A DNA stretch of 64,000 nt from DASZTV01 sp035550655 (GTDB lineage Bacteria > Actinomycetota > Actinomycetes > JAFAQI01): positions 1 through 64,000 of the forward strand of contig DASZOU010000008.1 of NCBI GenBank assembly GCA_035550655.1, read 5' to 3'. Under the pieces are notes generated by a model, which searched no databases, was not told where the DNA came from, and was given only the letters and a program-made list of their open reading frames with translations. The position numbers and the translations under genes were made by a program. This document shows positions 49,538 through 58,490 of this stretch, piece by piece; position 1 is the first letter of the stretch, and every line of letters starts with the position of its first letter.

Positions 49538-51112
49538 ATGACCAGCCGGCTCCCGCTCGACGGCGCGCACTGGGTCGACCACGTGCGACGCCACGCCTTT
49601 GCTACTCCGGACGCCGTCGCGATCCGGTTCATGGGTGAGTCGATCAGCTGGGCGCAGCTCAGCGACCGGATTCACCAGGTTGCGGCGGGGCTCGCGGCTC
49701 GCGGCGTCGGCAAGGGTGACCGGGTCGCGATCCTCATGACGAACCGGCCCGAGTTCGTCGAGACGACACTGGGCGCGAACGCCGTCGGCGCCATCGCCGT
49801 GCCGCTGAACTTCCGGCTCGCCCCCGACGAGGTCGCCTTCATCCTCGGCCACAGCGGCGCGAAGGTCGTCGTCACCGACGCGTTGCTGCAGCCGCTCGCC
49901 GCCGCCGCGGTTGCGGCGAGCGAGGCCCCGCCGCTGGTTGTCGTGAGCGGCCTCGACGGCGAGAGCGCCGACGGGGTCATCGGGTACGACGAGCTTGTCG
50001 ACAACGCCGGCGATGCACCGGACGTCGTGATCGACGAGCGCGACGTGTCGATGATCATGTACACCTCCGGCACGACCGGTCGGCCCAAGGGCGCGATGCT
50101 CACGCATCTCAACCTGCTGATGCAGTCGATCACCGCCATCCGCACCTCGCGGTTGCAGGGCGAGGACGTCGTCACGCTGTGCAACGTCCCGCTGTTCCAC
50201 ATCGCGGGGATCGGCGGCATGCCGTCATCGCTGATGATCGGCGCGCGGACGGTGATCATGCCGACGGGGCTGTTCGACGCCGAGTCGACGTTGGACATCG
50301 TGGAGACCGAGCAGGTCACGAGCTTGTTCCTCGTGCCGGCTCAGTGGCAGGTGATGTGCGCCCACCCGGATGCGACGCGCCGATGCGCGTCGCTGCGAAC
50401 GATCGCCTGGGGTGCCGCGCCGGCGTCGGTGAGCCTGCTGGAGGACATGGCGCGGGTCTTCCCGCACACCGAGATCATCTCGGTCTTCGGTCAGACCGAG
50501 ATGTCGCCCGTGACCACGTCACTGCCGGGAGCCGACGCGATCCGCAAGATCGGCTCGGTCGGCAAGGTGATCCCGACGATCGTGGCGCGGGTGGTCGACG
50601 AAAACATGAACGACGTCAAGCCGGGCGAGGTCGGGGAGATCGTCTACCGCGGGCCGACCCTGATGGCGGGGTACTGGAACGACCCCGACGCCACGGCCGA
50701 GGCCTACGCCGGCGGCTGGTTCCACTCCGGCGACCTGGTGCGGGCCGACGACGAGGGCTTCCTCTACGTCGTGGACCGCAAGAAGGACATGATCATCTCC
50801 GGCGGGGAGAACATCTACTGCGCCGAGGTCGAGAACGTTCTCGCCGGGCACCCGGCCGTCGCGGACGTGGCAGTGATCGGCATCCCGCACGACAAGTGGG
50901 GGGAGACACCGGCGGCGGTCGTCGTCGCGAGCGACGCTGCCGCGCCACCGACCCTCGCGGATCTGGTCGACTTCTCTCGCGACCGGCTGGCGTCGTACAA
51001 GAAGCCGACGGCGCTCGTCGTGCTGGACGAGCTGCCGCGCAACGCCTCCGGCAAGGTTCTCAAGCACGAGCTTCGGGCTCGTCACGCCAAGGGCGAGCTC
51101 ACGTTCTCGTGA
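49538..51112 (+). CDS. acyl-CoA synthetase (AMP-forming)
   Basis: 524 residues, ANL superfamily. The AMP-binding motif is IMYTSGTTGRPKGAMLTH; further blocks are FGQTEMSPVTTS, YVVDRKKDMIISGGENIYCAEVE and the C-terminal catalytic Lys in LPRNASGKVLKHEL. It should activate a carboxylic acid with ATP and CoA; chain type cannot be read from sequence, though the cluster suggests a lipid or terpenoid acid. It opens the operon of six overlapping genes that runs to 59.3 kb. ATG 49538 has GTAGGGTGCGGCC before it. Confidence 0.93.
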   Translation: MTSRLPLDGAHWVDHVRRHAFATPDAVAIRFMGESISWAQLSDRIHQVAAGLAARGVGKGDRVAILMTNRPEFVETTLGANAVGAIAVPLNFRLAPDEVAFILGHSGAKVVVTDALLQPLAAAAVAASEAPPLVVVSGLDGESADGVIGYDELVDNAGDAPDVVIDERDVSMIMYTSGTTGRPKGAMLTHLNLLMQSITAIRTSRLQGEDVVTLCNVPLFHIAGIGGMPSSLMIGARTVIMPTGLFDAESTLDIVETEQVTSLFLVPAQWQVMCAHPDATRRCASLRTIAWGAAPASVSLLEDMARVFPHTEIISVFGQTEMSPVTTSLPGADAIRKIGSVGKVIPTIVARVVDENMNDVKPGEVGEIVYRGPTLMAGYWNDPDATAEAYAGGWFHSGDLVRADDEGFLYVVDRKKDMIISGGENIYCAEVENVLAGHPAVADVAVIGIPHDKWGETPAAVVVASDAAAPPTLADLVDFSRDRLASYKKPTALVVLDELPRNASGKVLKHELRARHAKGELTFS

Positions 51113-51756
51113 CGGAGACGAAAGCGCCGCCGCGATGGAGCCGGCTCGAGCACGATGAACGTCGCGAGCAGATCCTCGCGACGGCGCGCACGTTGTTCAC
51201 CCAGCGCCCGTACGCCGCGGTGTCGACGATCGAGATCGCAGAGTCTGCCGGCGTCACCCGTGGCCTGCTGCACCACTACTTCGGCACGAAACGCTCGCTG
51301 TACCTCGAGGTGGTGAAGGGCCTCGTCGACTCGCCGGTCCTGAGCGTGCTCGACGCGTTGTCGGCCACGCCGGAAGACGGGACGGCCGCCCCGCGCTGGG
51401 AGGACAGCGTTGCGTTCTGGATGGACGTCGTCGAGGCGAACCGCGAGTCGTGGCTGGTGGCGATCAGCGCGGGTGAGACCGGCAGCGATCGGGCGATGCA
51501 CGAGATTCTTGACGAGGCGCGGGAGCGCACCGCGTCTCAGGTCATCGCCGTCCTCGGTCTGGACGAGAAGCGGGTGCCGGAGGTCCGGGCTATCGTTCGC
51601 GGCTTCGGCGGCTTCGCCGAAGAGGTCACCCGCGAGTGGTTGCAGCGCAGGCGGCTGACCAAGGAGCAGGCGCGCGTGCTCCTGGTGGGTGCGCTGCCCG
51701 GAATGGTCGAGCAGCTGTTGCCCAGCGTCGTCGCCGCGCGCAAGAAGAAGACGTGA
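51109..51756 (+). CDS. TetR-family transcriptional regulator
   Basis: 215 residues. The HTH is REQILATARTLFTQRPYAAV then TIEIAESAGVTRGLLHHYFG, residues about 20-60; a helical ligand-binding domain follows. The GTG overlaps the stop of the acyl-CoA ligase gene by four bases and its own stop overlaps the next gene, so it is co-translated within the operon. It probably represses the operon through the palindrome at 49500 and responds to an acyl-CoA or the imported acid; this is inference from position. Confidence 0.92.
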   Translation: MTETKAPPRWSRLEHDERREQILATARTLFTQRPYAAVSTIEIAESAGVTRGLLHHYFGTKRSLYLEVVKGLVDSPVLSVLDALSATPEDGTAAPRWEDSVAFWMDVVEANRESWLVAISAGETGSDRAMHEILDEARERTASQVIAVLGLDEKRVPEVRAIVRGFGGFAEEVTREWLQRRRLTKEQARVLLVGALPGMVEQLLPSVVAARKKKT

Positions 51757-53162
51757 TCGGCCGGCGCCGGTTGAGCGGCGCGATCCTGATCTCGGTCGGC
51801 GCGGTTGTTCTCGCTGTCGTCGAGCCGGCCGTCAACGCGTCGCCGGCTCATCAGAAGGTGCTGCGCATCGAGCCGGGTACGGCGGCGGCGACGGCCAGCG
51901 TCTTCGGCATCACGCCGTCGGTGTCCGGCCTGCAGCTGAGCGCGACGATGGGCGAGTCGACCGCCGCGTACCAGCACACCGAGACACAGGCGAAGTCGGG
52001 CACCGTCGACCTGGGATCGCTCGGGCTTGTTCTCGCCACGAGCCAGTTCTGCGGCCGTCCCGAGCTGGCGGAGAAGGACCAGCCGCAGCCGCTCACCGCC
52101 GACTCCGAGGACGGCGAACAGCATCTGACGCACGGCATGAAGGGGCTTGGCGAGGAGGCCGTCGACGTCGCCCCGCACCCGGAGTCGGCGGCTGCCACCA
52201 CGACGACGATCGAGCAGAAGCTGCCCGGCGTCGTCGCTGTCCGCGGCCGGTCACGCGCCGTCGTCCGGTACGTCGACGGCGCTGAGCAGGTCGCGACCAG
52301 CAGTGTCACCGAGACGGTGTCACTGCTCGGCGGCGAGGTCCGCTTCGACGGGATGAGCTGGACCGCCCGACGCACCAGCGGGGTCACATCCACCCGGAAG
52401 ACGACGTTCTCCTTCGGCAAGGTCACGGTGGGAGGAGTGCCGCTGCGGGCGCCGGACTCCGCGCCCGACGCGACGATCTCCGCCGTCAATGCCGTGCTGG
52501 CGCCGGCTGGGCTGAGCATGCGCAAGCCCGCCCGCACGACGAACCATCACACCGGCGCCGTGGCGATCGGACCGTTCACGCTGCGGTTCAGCGGGTCGGC
52601 GATCGAGCGAACCCTGATCAGACCGGCCAACAACGACGTGGTGACGCTCGAGAACCTGCTCAAGCAAGCGGGAGAGCAGGGCGACAACTGTGCGCAGGTG
52701 CGGCAGCTGATCGACAACCTCGACAACAACCTGGGGACCCTCGCCCACGTCGTCCTCGCGATCGCGGCAGGTGCCGGCTCGCTCGACCTGCAGTTCGGCG
52801 GTGTGGCGGCGGGTGCGCAAGATCCGGTGACCTACGTCGACCCGTTCGGGTCGGGTGGAGCGCTGCCCCCAGGCGTCAGCGCCGCGATCAGTCCGCCCCC
52901 GGCCGGCCGTCACGTACCCACCGTCAAGCCGGCTTCAGCGACATCAGCGACCGGGTCTGACGTGAGCGAGCCGGTTGTCGCCTCGGCAGCCGTGCATTGC
53001 GTCACGAAGAGCCCGTCCACCGCGCACGGTTGCTGGCACGGCCTCGCCACGGTCGCTTCCGCCGGCGCGCTCGGAGTCGGTATTGCCCTGCTCGTCGCCG
53101 ACGTCGCGATCACTCGCCGGCGGCGGGTGTCCATCAGAGGGAGTGTCGCGACCAGTGAGTGA
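51753..53162 (+). CDS. membrane-anchored extracytoplasmic protein of unknown family
   Basis: 469 residues. N-terminal signal (RRRLSGAILISVGAVVLAVVEPAVNA) and a C-terminal membrane helix (LATVASAGALGVGIALLVADVAI) followed by basic ITRRRRVS, so it is exported and anchored with the C-terminus inside. The extracytoplasmic part, about 400 residues, is rich in Ser, Thr and Val, beta-like, with few cysteines. No family recognised. It overlaps the TetR gene by four bases and the binding-protein gene by eight. The place between regulator and transporter suggests a substrate-capture or adaptor role at the cell surface. Confidence 0.78.
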   Translation: MIGRRRLSGAILISVGAVVLAVVEPAVNASPAHQKVLRIEPGTAAATASVFGITPSVSGLQLSATMGESTAAYQHTETQAKSGTVDLGSLGLVLATSQFCGRPELAEKDQPQPLTADSEDGEQHLTHGMKGLGEEAVDVAPHPESAAATTTTIEQKLPGVVAVRGRSRAVVRYVDGAEQVATSSVTETVSLLGGEVRFDGMSWTARRTSGVTSTRKTTFSFGKVTVGGVPLRAPDSAPDATISAVNAVLAPAGLSMRKPARTTNHHTGAVAIGPFTLRFSGSAIERTLIRPANNDVVTLENLLKQAGEQGDNCAQVRQLIDNLDNNLGTLAHVVLAIAAGAGSLDLQFGGVAAGAQDPVTYVDPFGSGGALPPGVSAAISPPPAGRHVPTVKPASATSATGSDVSEPVVASAAVHCVTKSPSTAHGCWHGLATVASAGALGVGIALLVADVAITRRRRVSIRGSVATSE

Positions 53163-54831
53163 CGGTTCTCGTTTCCGGTTGCCGCCTGCCGAACGCCACC
53201 TGCTGGCGGGATACGGGCCCGGCATCTTTCTCGTGACGGCGTTCCTGTTGATGTCGTTGCTCGTTCCGACGATCGCGCCGGATCAGAACGTCGCCGCGTC
53301 GACGACCACCACCACCGGGCCTGTCGCCTCCTCGCTCCCGTCGGGTGCGGCCGGACAACCGGCGACGGCGGCCGGGCAGGTGAAGCACGGCACGGCCGCT
53401 TCGCACGTTGGTGTCGCCTCGACGGTCAGCGGAGGCACGACCTCGAAGTGCGTCGGCCCGCAGGTGCGCGGCGACGGCTACTCCCCGCCTTGCGTGTCGT
53501 TCTCCGGCTCCAACGGCGGCGCCACGTCGCGCGGGGTGACGGCCAAGCAGATCACCATCACGTTCCGGATCCCGGCGGACAACCTGGCGAGCACCGACGC
53601 CGCGATCCAGCAGCTTGCCGGCAAGTACAACACCGCCGCTTTCAGCGACACCGAGGCGGATGTCAAGCGGACGATTGCCGATCTCGTCACCTACTTCAAC
53701 CGGACCTTCCAGTTCTACGGCCGCAAGCTCTCGCTGCGCTTCTTCAACGGCCAGGGCACCCTGACGTCGGAGATCACGGGCGGCGGCCAGTCGCAGGCGA
53801 ACGCCGACGCGCTGAAGGTCGCGGACTCCTACCAGGCGTTTGCCGACATCTCGGCGTTCTCCCAGCCGTTCGCGCAGGCGTTGTCGGAGCAGCACGTCGT
53901 GAACATCGGCTCGCCGTACATGTCACTCGGCTGGTACCAGCAGCACTCGCCGTACGCCTGGTCGTTCTTCCCGAACTGCACGACCGCGACGGAGGGCGGG
54001 TCCGCGAACGTGGTGCGGCAACTGCTCCCGCAGCACGTGACGTGGGCGGGCAAGGGTGTGCCGGACGGACAGAAGCGGCGGTTCGCCGTGATCGCGCCGG
54101 ACAACCCGATCTACCAGTCGTGCATCCACATCGTCACGCGAGCGATGGCGCGGGCGGGTCAGCCGCCGGTCGATGACCTCTCCTACACCGCGAACCTCTC
54201 AGAGCTCTCGCAGGAAGCGGCGGCGATGGAGCAGCGGATGGTCAACGACAAGATCACGACGATCATCTGCGCCTGCGACCCGATCACGCTCATCTACCTC
54301 ACCGGCGACTTCGACAACGCCGAGTACGAGCCGGAGATCGTCAACAGTGGCGGCGCGTTCACGGATGAGGATGTCGTCGCGCAGCTGATGGACCAGGACG
54401 TGTGGGCTCACGCTGCGGGTGAGACGTTCAACGGCACCACGCCGCCGTTCGGTTCATCGCTCGCGTACTTCGCCGCGAAGTCGGTCGACCCGTCACACAT
54501 CCCGGCACACGAGGTAGACGTCTTCTACGAGGACCTCTACATCCTCGCGTTGGGGATCCAGCAGGCCGGTCCGGATCTCACGCCCGACTCGTTGCAGCGC
54601 GGACTGTTCAGCTATCGAGGTGGTGACGGCGAGTACGGGCCGTGGTCGTTCAACCAGCACGGCCGCGGGATCTGGACGCCGCAGTACGAGTTCCGTGACG
54701 AGTGGTGGAACCCCAAGGTGCCCTCACCGTTCAACGGCCAGATGGGCAGCTGGATCGTCGGCAAGCACTGGTACGGCCTCAACGACTCCTCCGGCAAGTA
54801 CATGCCGGTCTTCCCGAACGGGCCGCAGTGA
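53155..54831 (+). CDS. type-1 periplasmic-binding-protein-like (branched-chain amino-acid class) component
   Basis: 558 residues. One N-terminal membrane helix (GPGIFLVTAFLLMSLLVPTIA, residues about 21-41) with no lipobox, a Ser/Thr-rich linker, then a two-lobed binding fold: GVTAKQITITFRIPADN at its start, VKRTIADLVTYFNRTFQFYGRKLSLRFFNG and RRFAVIAPDNPIYQSC in the middle, LTPDSLQRGLFSYRGGDG near the end. This resembles LivJ/LivK-type receptors, larger than usual (about 370 residues). It is tethered by a membrane helix instead of a lipid. Its GTG overlaps the preceding gene and its TGA overlaps the fused transporter gene. Confidence 0.85.
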   Translation: MSDGSRFRLPPAERHLLAGYGPGIFLVTAFLLMSLLVPTIAPDQNVAASTTTTTGPVASSLPSGAAGQPATAAGQVKHGTAASHVGVASTVSGGTTSKCVGPQVRGDGYSPPCVSFSGSNGGATSRGVTAKQITITFRIPADNLASTDAAIQQLAGKYNTAAFSDTEADVKRTIADLVTYFNRTFQFYGRKLSLRFFNGQGTLTSEITGGGQSQANADALKVADSYQAFADISAFSQPFAQALSEQHVVNIGSPYMSLGWYQQHSPYAWSFFPNCTTATEGGSANVVRQLLPQHVTWAGKGVPDGQKRRFAVIAPDNPIYQSCIHIVTRAMARAGQPPVDDLSYTANLSELSQEAAAMEQRMVNDKITTIICACDPITLIYLTGDFDNAEYEPEIVNSGGAFTDEDVVAQLMDQDVWAHAAGETFNGTTPPFGSSLAYFAAKSVDPSHIPAHEVDVFYEDLYILALGIQQAGPDLTPDSLQRGLFSYRGGDGEYGPWSFNQHGRGIWTPQYEFRDEWWNPKVPSPFNGQMGSWIVGKHWYGLNDSSGKYMPVFPNGPQ

Positions 54832-57800
54832 TCGCACAGATCATGCAGCGCCGGTCGGTCCCGTACGCCGCAGCCGCGGCGGCGGCGCTCGTCGTCTTCG
54901 TCCTGACGCAAGCCGACAGCCACGACGTCCCGATGGGCACCGTGCTCTACGGCGTGCTGTACGGCAGCCTCAACGGGCTGCTTGCCGTCGGGCTCGTCCT
55001 GCTCTATCGAGTCACCCGTTCGCTGAACTTCGCGTACGGCGCGATGGGCGGCTTGCCGGCCGGCATTGTTGCCTCGCTCTACCTGTCGCATCACACCCCG
55101 TGGGCGCTCTGCGTCGCGCTGAGCATCGCGACAGGTGTGCTGGTCGGGCTCGGAACCGGCGCGTTGGTCAACTGGCGGTTCAGCCGCTCGCCGCGCCTGG
55201 TCCTCACGGTCGCGACGATCGGCCTGCTTCAGCTGCTCGGTGGCATCGCGATCTACGTGCCGAGGTGGTTCCACGGTCCGTCGCTGATCCCGCCGTTCTC
55301 GACCGGCCTTTCGAAGTGGCACAAGCAGATCAACCCGGTGCTGTTCAACGGCAACGATCTGGTCGTGCTGATCGTCGTCCCGCTGGTCGTCATTGCGGTG
55401 TCGTGGTTCCTGCTGCGCACGGACGCCGGCCGCGCGGTCCGGGCGATCGCCGACAACCCCGACCGCGCCCGGCTCGCGGGCGTCCCGGCGCGGCGCCTGA
55501 TGCTCCTCGTCTGGGCGATCGCCGGAGCCGTCGCCGCCCTCGCGGTCACGCTTCAGGCGCCGTCGGCGGGCGTGCCGCTGAATGTCGCGGCCGGTCCCGA
55601 GATCCTGCTCGCACCGCTGGCCGCGGCGATCGTGGCCGGCATGCGGTCGATGCCCGGCGCGTTCCTCGCCGGCATCGGGCTCGGCGTCATCGAGTCGGTC
55701 GTGCGACTGGACGTGTCGAAGCAGTCGGTCGAGGAGCCGATCTTCCTCGGCATCATCCTGGTCGCGCTGCTGCTGCACCATCGCGGCTCGAGCCGGGTCG
55801 ACGACAGCGATGGCGCCTGGTCGGAGATCGGGACATCGCGGCCGCTCCCGGCCGCCTTGCGCCGGCTGCCGGCCGTTCGCGTCGTGCGCGTCGGCACGCT
55901 GGCGGCGGTCGGCGTCGTTGCGCTGCTGCTGCCCGCGATGCTCTCGGCGTCCCGGCTCTATCAGGTCACCAGCGCGCTGGTCTTCGGCATGGCTGCGCTG
56001 TCGCTGGTCGTCCTCACCGGCTGGTCCGGGACGGTGAGCCTCGGCCAGATGGCCCTGGTCGGCATCGGCGCAATCGTCGCGGGGGACCTCGTCGCGCACC
56101 TTGATCTCGACTTGTTCCAAGCGCTGGTCGTCGCCGGCGCGGCCGGCGGTGCCGCGTCACTGCTGCTGGGGCTGCCGGCGCTCCGCGTCCGCGGGCTCTA
56201 CCTCGCCGTCACCACGATGGCGTTCGCGGTCACGGCCAACGACTTCTTCTTCAACCCGTCCAACTTCGCGTCGGCGCTTCCGGCGTCGATCGTGCGGCCC
56301 GTGTTGTGGAAGCGGTTCCTGCTCAAGGACGGCAGCGGCGACCTCTACCTGCTCTGTCTCGGCGTACTCGTGCTGTGGATCGTGGTGCTGGCGGGACTTC
56401 GGCGAAGCCGCACCGGTCGCGCGATCATCGCGGTGCGCGACAACCGAGCCGGCGCCGAAGCGGCCGCGGTCCCGAGCGTGCGGACCCGGCTGATGGCATT
56501 CACCGTCGCAGGAGTGATCGCCGGTGTCGCCGGCGGGCTCGACGTGGTGGTCCTCGGCGGCGTGGGGAACCAGACGTTCCAGCCGACCGACAGCGTGCTC
56601 GTGCTGTCGATGGTCGTGATCGGCGGCACCGCCTCGATCGGGGGTGCGCTTGCGGGGGTCGCACTGCTCGAGTGGGTGGCCATCGCGTTCCCGACCGCGC
56701 AGCTCCTGCTGACCGGGATCGGGGTGCTGGCCGTTTTGCTGCTCGTGCCTTCCGGCCTTGCGGGTGTCGCGGAGCGGGTGCGAGACCGCGTCCTCGTCGC
56801 GATGGCAAGACGCCGGGGCTGGGACACGAGCGTGTGGGCCGACTCGGCGGAGGGGGTGGCGGCTGTCGCGCCGGCCACCGAACCGACGTTCGCGGCCGTC
56901 GGCGACGACGTGCTGCTCGCGGTGTCCGGAGCCAACGCGGCGTACGGCTCCATGCAGGTGCTGTTCGGCGTCGACCTCACCGTCCGGGAGGGCGAGATCG
57001 TCGCGCTGCTCGGCACCAACGGCGCCGGAAAGTCCAGCCTGCTGCGAACCGTGACCGGGTTGCTCCCGGCGTCGTCAGGGACGGTTCGGTTCGCGGGCCG
57101 CGACATCACGGCGGCCGCAACCGAGAACATCGCTGCGGGCGGGCTGACGATGATGCCGGGCGGCCGCGGCATCTTCCCCTCGATGACGGTCGCGGAGAAC
57201 CTGCGGATCGCGGGCTGGCTGCATCGCAAGGACGCCGTCGCGACGCGCGAGCGGCTTGCAGAGGCGCACGAGCTCTTCCCCGTTCTCGCCGAGCGAGCGC
57301 ATTCGCAGGCGGGCGACCTGTCCGGCGGCCAGCAGCAGATGCTGTCGCTGGCAATGGCGTTCCTCGCGAAGCCACGGCTGCTGTGCATCGACGAGCTGAG
57401 CCTCGGGCTCGCGCCGCTGGTCGTCACACGGTTGCTGGATGCGGTACGACGCATCCACGCGTCGGGTGTCACGGTCGTGCTCGTCGAGCAGTCGGTCGAT
57501 GTCGCGCTGCTGATCGCGGAGCAGGCGACGTTCCTCGAGAAGGGACAGGTCCGCTTCGTCGGGCCGGTCGCTGACCTGCTCGACCACGACGAGCTGCTGC
57601 GCGCGGTTTTCATCGGCGGCGGCAAGACCGAGATCCCGAAGAACAAGAAGGCCGCCAAGCGGGCCGCCGCCAAGGGCGCGGTGCCGGTAGCCGCGACGCC
57701 GGCACTCCGTTGTTACGGCATGCGCAAGTCCTTCGGCGGGATCGTCGCCGTCAACCACGTCGACCTCACCGTCGCCGACGGCGAGATCGTCGGGCTGATC

Positions 57801-58490
57801 GGTCACAACGGCGCGGGCAAGACGACGATCTTCGACCTCTTGTGCGGGTTCGTCCCGGCGGACGGCGGCCGGGTCTACCTCGGCGAGGAGGAGATCACCT
57901 CGTACCCCGCGTGGGGGCGGTCCGCGCTAGGGCTCGGCCGGTCGTTTCAGGATGCGCGGCTGTTCGGCAGTCTCACCGTGGCGGAGACGCTGTCCGTCGC
58001 CTACGAGCGGCACCTCGCGAACCGCGACCCGTTCGCGGCGGCGTTGCGCATGCCGGCGGCGACGGCAAGTGAGGCGGCGCTGGCCGACGGGGTGGACCGG
58101 CTGATCGAGGAGTTCGGCCTTGCGGCGTACCGGCACCGCCCGACCGGAAGCCTGTCGACCGGCACTCGGCGCATCGTCGAGCTCGCCTGCGTCATGGCGC
58201 ACGAGCCGAAGGTGATGCTGCTCGACGAGCCGTCGGGCGGCGTCGCGCAGCGCGAGACCGAGGCGCTTGCTCCGCTGCTGCGCAAGCTCCGGGACGAGAC
58301 GGGTTGCGCGATGCTCGTCGTCGAGCACGACATGGCGCTGCTCAGCAGCGTCTGCGACCGGCTGATCGCCCTGGAGCTGGGCGCCGTCATCGCTGAAGGA
58401 TCCCCGGCCGAGGTGCTGTCCCACCCGGCCGTCATTGCCAGCTACCTCGGGACGGACTCCGATCCCGCTGCTATCAAAGGAGCGTCATGA
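54828..58490 (+). CDS. fused LivH-LivM-LivF-LivG ABC transporter
   Basis: 1220 residues combining all membrane and ATPase parts of a branched-chain-type importer. LivH-like permease (about 1-320; GVLYGSLNGLLAVGLVLLYRVT), LivM-like permease (about 345-650; VLTGWSGTVSLGQMALVGIGA, LPALRVRGLYLAVTTMAFAV), a LivF-like ATPase (about 700-930; Walker A GTNGAGKSS near 728, LSGGQQQMLSLAM, Walker B LLCIDE) and a LivG-like ATPase (about 960-1210; GHNGAGKTT near 992, signature LSTGTRRIVELA, Walker B VMLLDE). The usual system uses four separate chains. Linkers between domains are Ala/Lys-rich (KKAAKRAAAKG). GTG start overlaps the binding-protein stop; the stop overlaps the MpaB-type gene. I saw no frame break. 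Confidence 0.92.
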   Translation: MIAQIMQRRSVPYAAAAAAALVVFVLTQADSHDVPMGTVLYGVLYGSLNGLLAVGLVLLYRVTRSLNFAYGAMGGLPAGIVASLYLSHHTPWALCVALSIATGVLVGLGTGALVNWRFSRSPRLVLTVATIGLLQLLGGIAIYVPRWFHGPSLIPPFSTGLSKWHKQINPVLFNGNDLVVLIVVPLVVIAVSWFLLRTDAGRAVRAIADNPDRARLAGVPARRLMLLVWAIAGAVAALAVTLQAPSAGVPLNVAAGPEILLAPLAAAIVAGMRSMPGAFLAGIGLGVIESVVRLDVSKQSVEEPIFLGIILVALLLHHRGSSRVDDSDGAWSEIGTSRPLPAALRRLPAVRVVRVGTLAAVGVVALLLPAMLSASRLYQVTSALVFGMAALSLVVLTGWSGTVSLGQMALVGIGAIVAGDLVAHLDLDLFQALVVAGAAGGAASLLLGLPALRVRGLYLAVTTMAFAVTANDFFFNPSNFASALPASIVRPVLWKRFLLKDGSGDLYLLCLGVLVLWIVVLAGLRRSRTGRAIIAVRDNRAGAEAAAVPSVRTRLMAFTVAGVIAGVAGGLDVVVLGGVGNQTFQPTDSVLVLSMVVIGGTASIGGALAGVALLEWVAIAFPTAQLLLTGIGVLAVLLLVPSGLAGVAERVRDRVLVAMARRRGWDTSVWADSAEGVAAVAPATEPTFAAVGDDVLLAVSGANAAYGSMQVLFGVDLTVREGEIVALLGTNGAGKSSLLRTVTGLLPASSGTVRFAGRDITAAATENIAAGGLTMMPGGRGIFPSMTVAENLRIAGWLHRKDAVATRERLAEAHELFPVLAERAHSQAGDLSGGQQQMLSLAMAFLAKPRLLCIDELSLGLAPLVVTRLLDAVRRIHASGVTVVLVEQSVDVALLIAEQATFLEKGQVRFVGPVADLLDHDELLRAVFIGGGKTEIPKNKKAAKRAAAKGAVPVAATPALRCYGMRKSFGGIVAVNHVDLTVADGEIVGLIGHNGAGKTTIFDLLCGFVPADGGRVYLGEEEITSYPAWGRSALGLGRSFQDARLFGSLTVAETLSVAYERHLANRDPFAAALRMPAATASEAALADGVDRLIEEFGLAAYRHRPTGSLSTGTRRIVELACVMAHEPKVMLLDEPSGGVAQRETEALAPLLRKLRDETGCAMLVVEHDMALLSSVCDRLIALELGAVIAEGSPAEVLSHPAVIASYLGTDSDPAAIKGAS

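Noticed and set aside
54612..56120. Long minus-strand open frame opposite the binding protein and the fused transporter
   Set aside because: Composition rich in Arg, Asp, Gln and His is typical of antisense in high-GC DNA; the plus strand encodes clear transporter domains.
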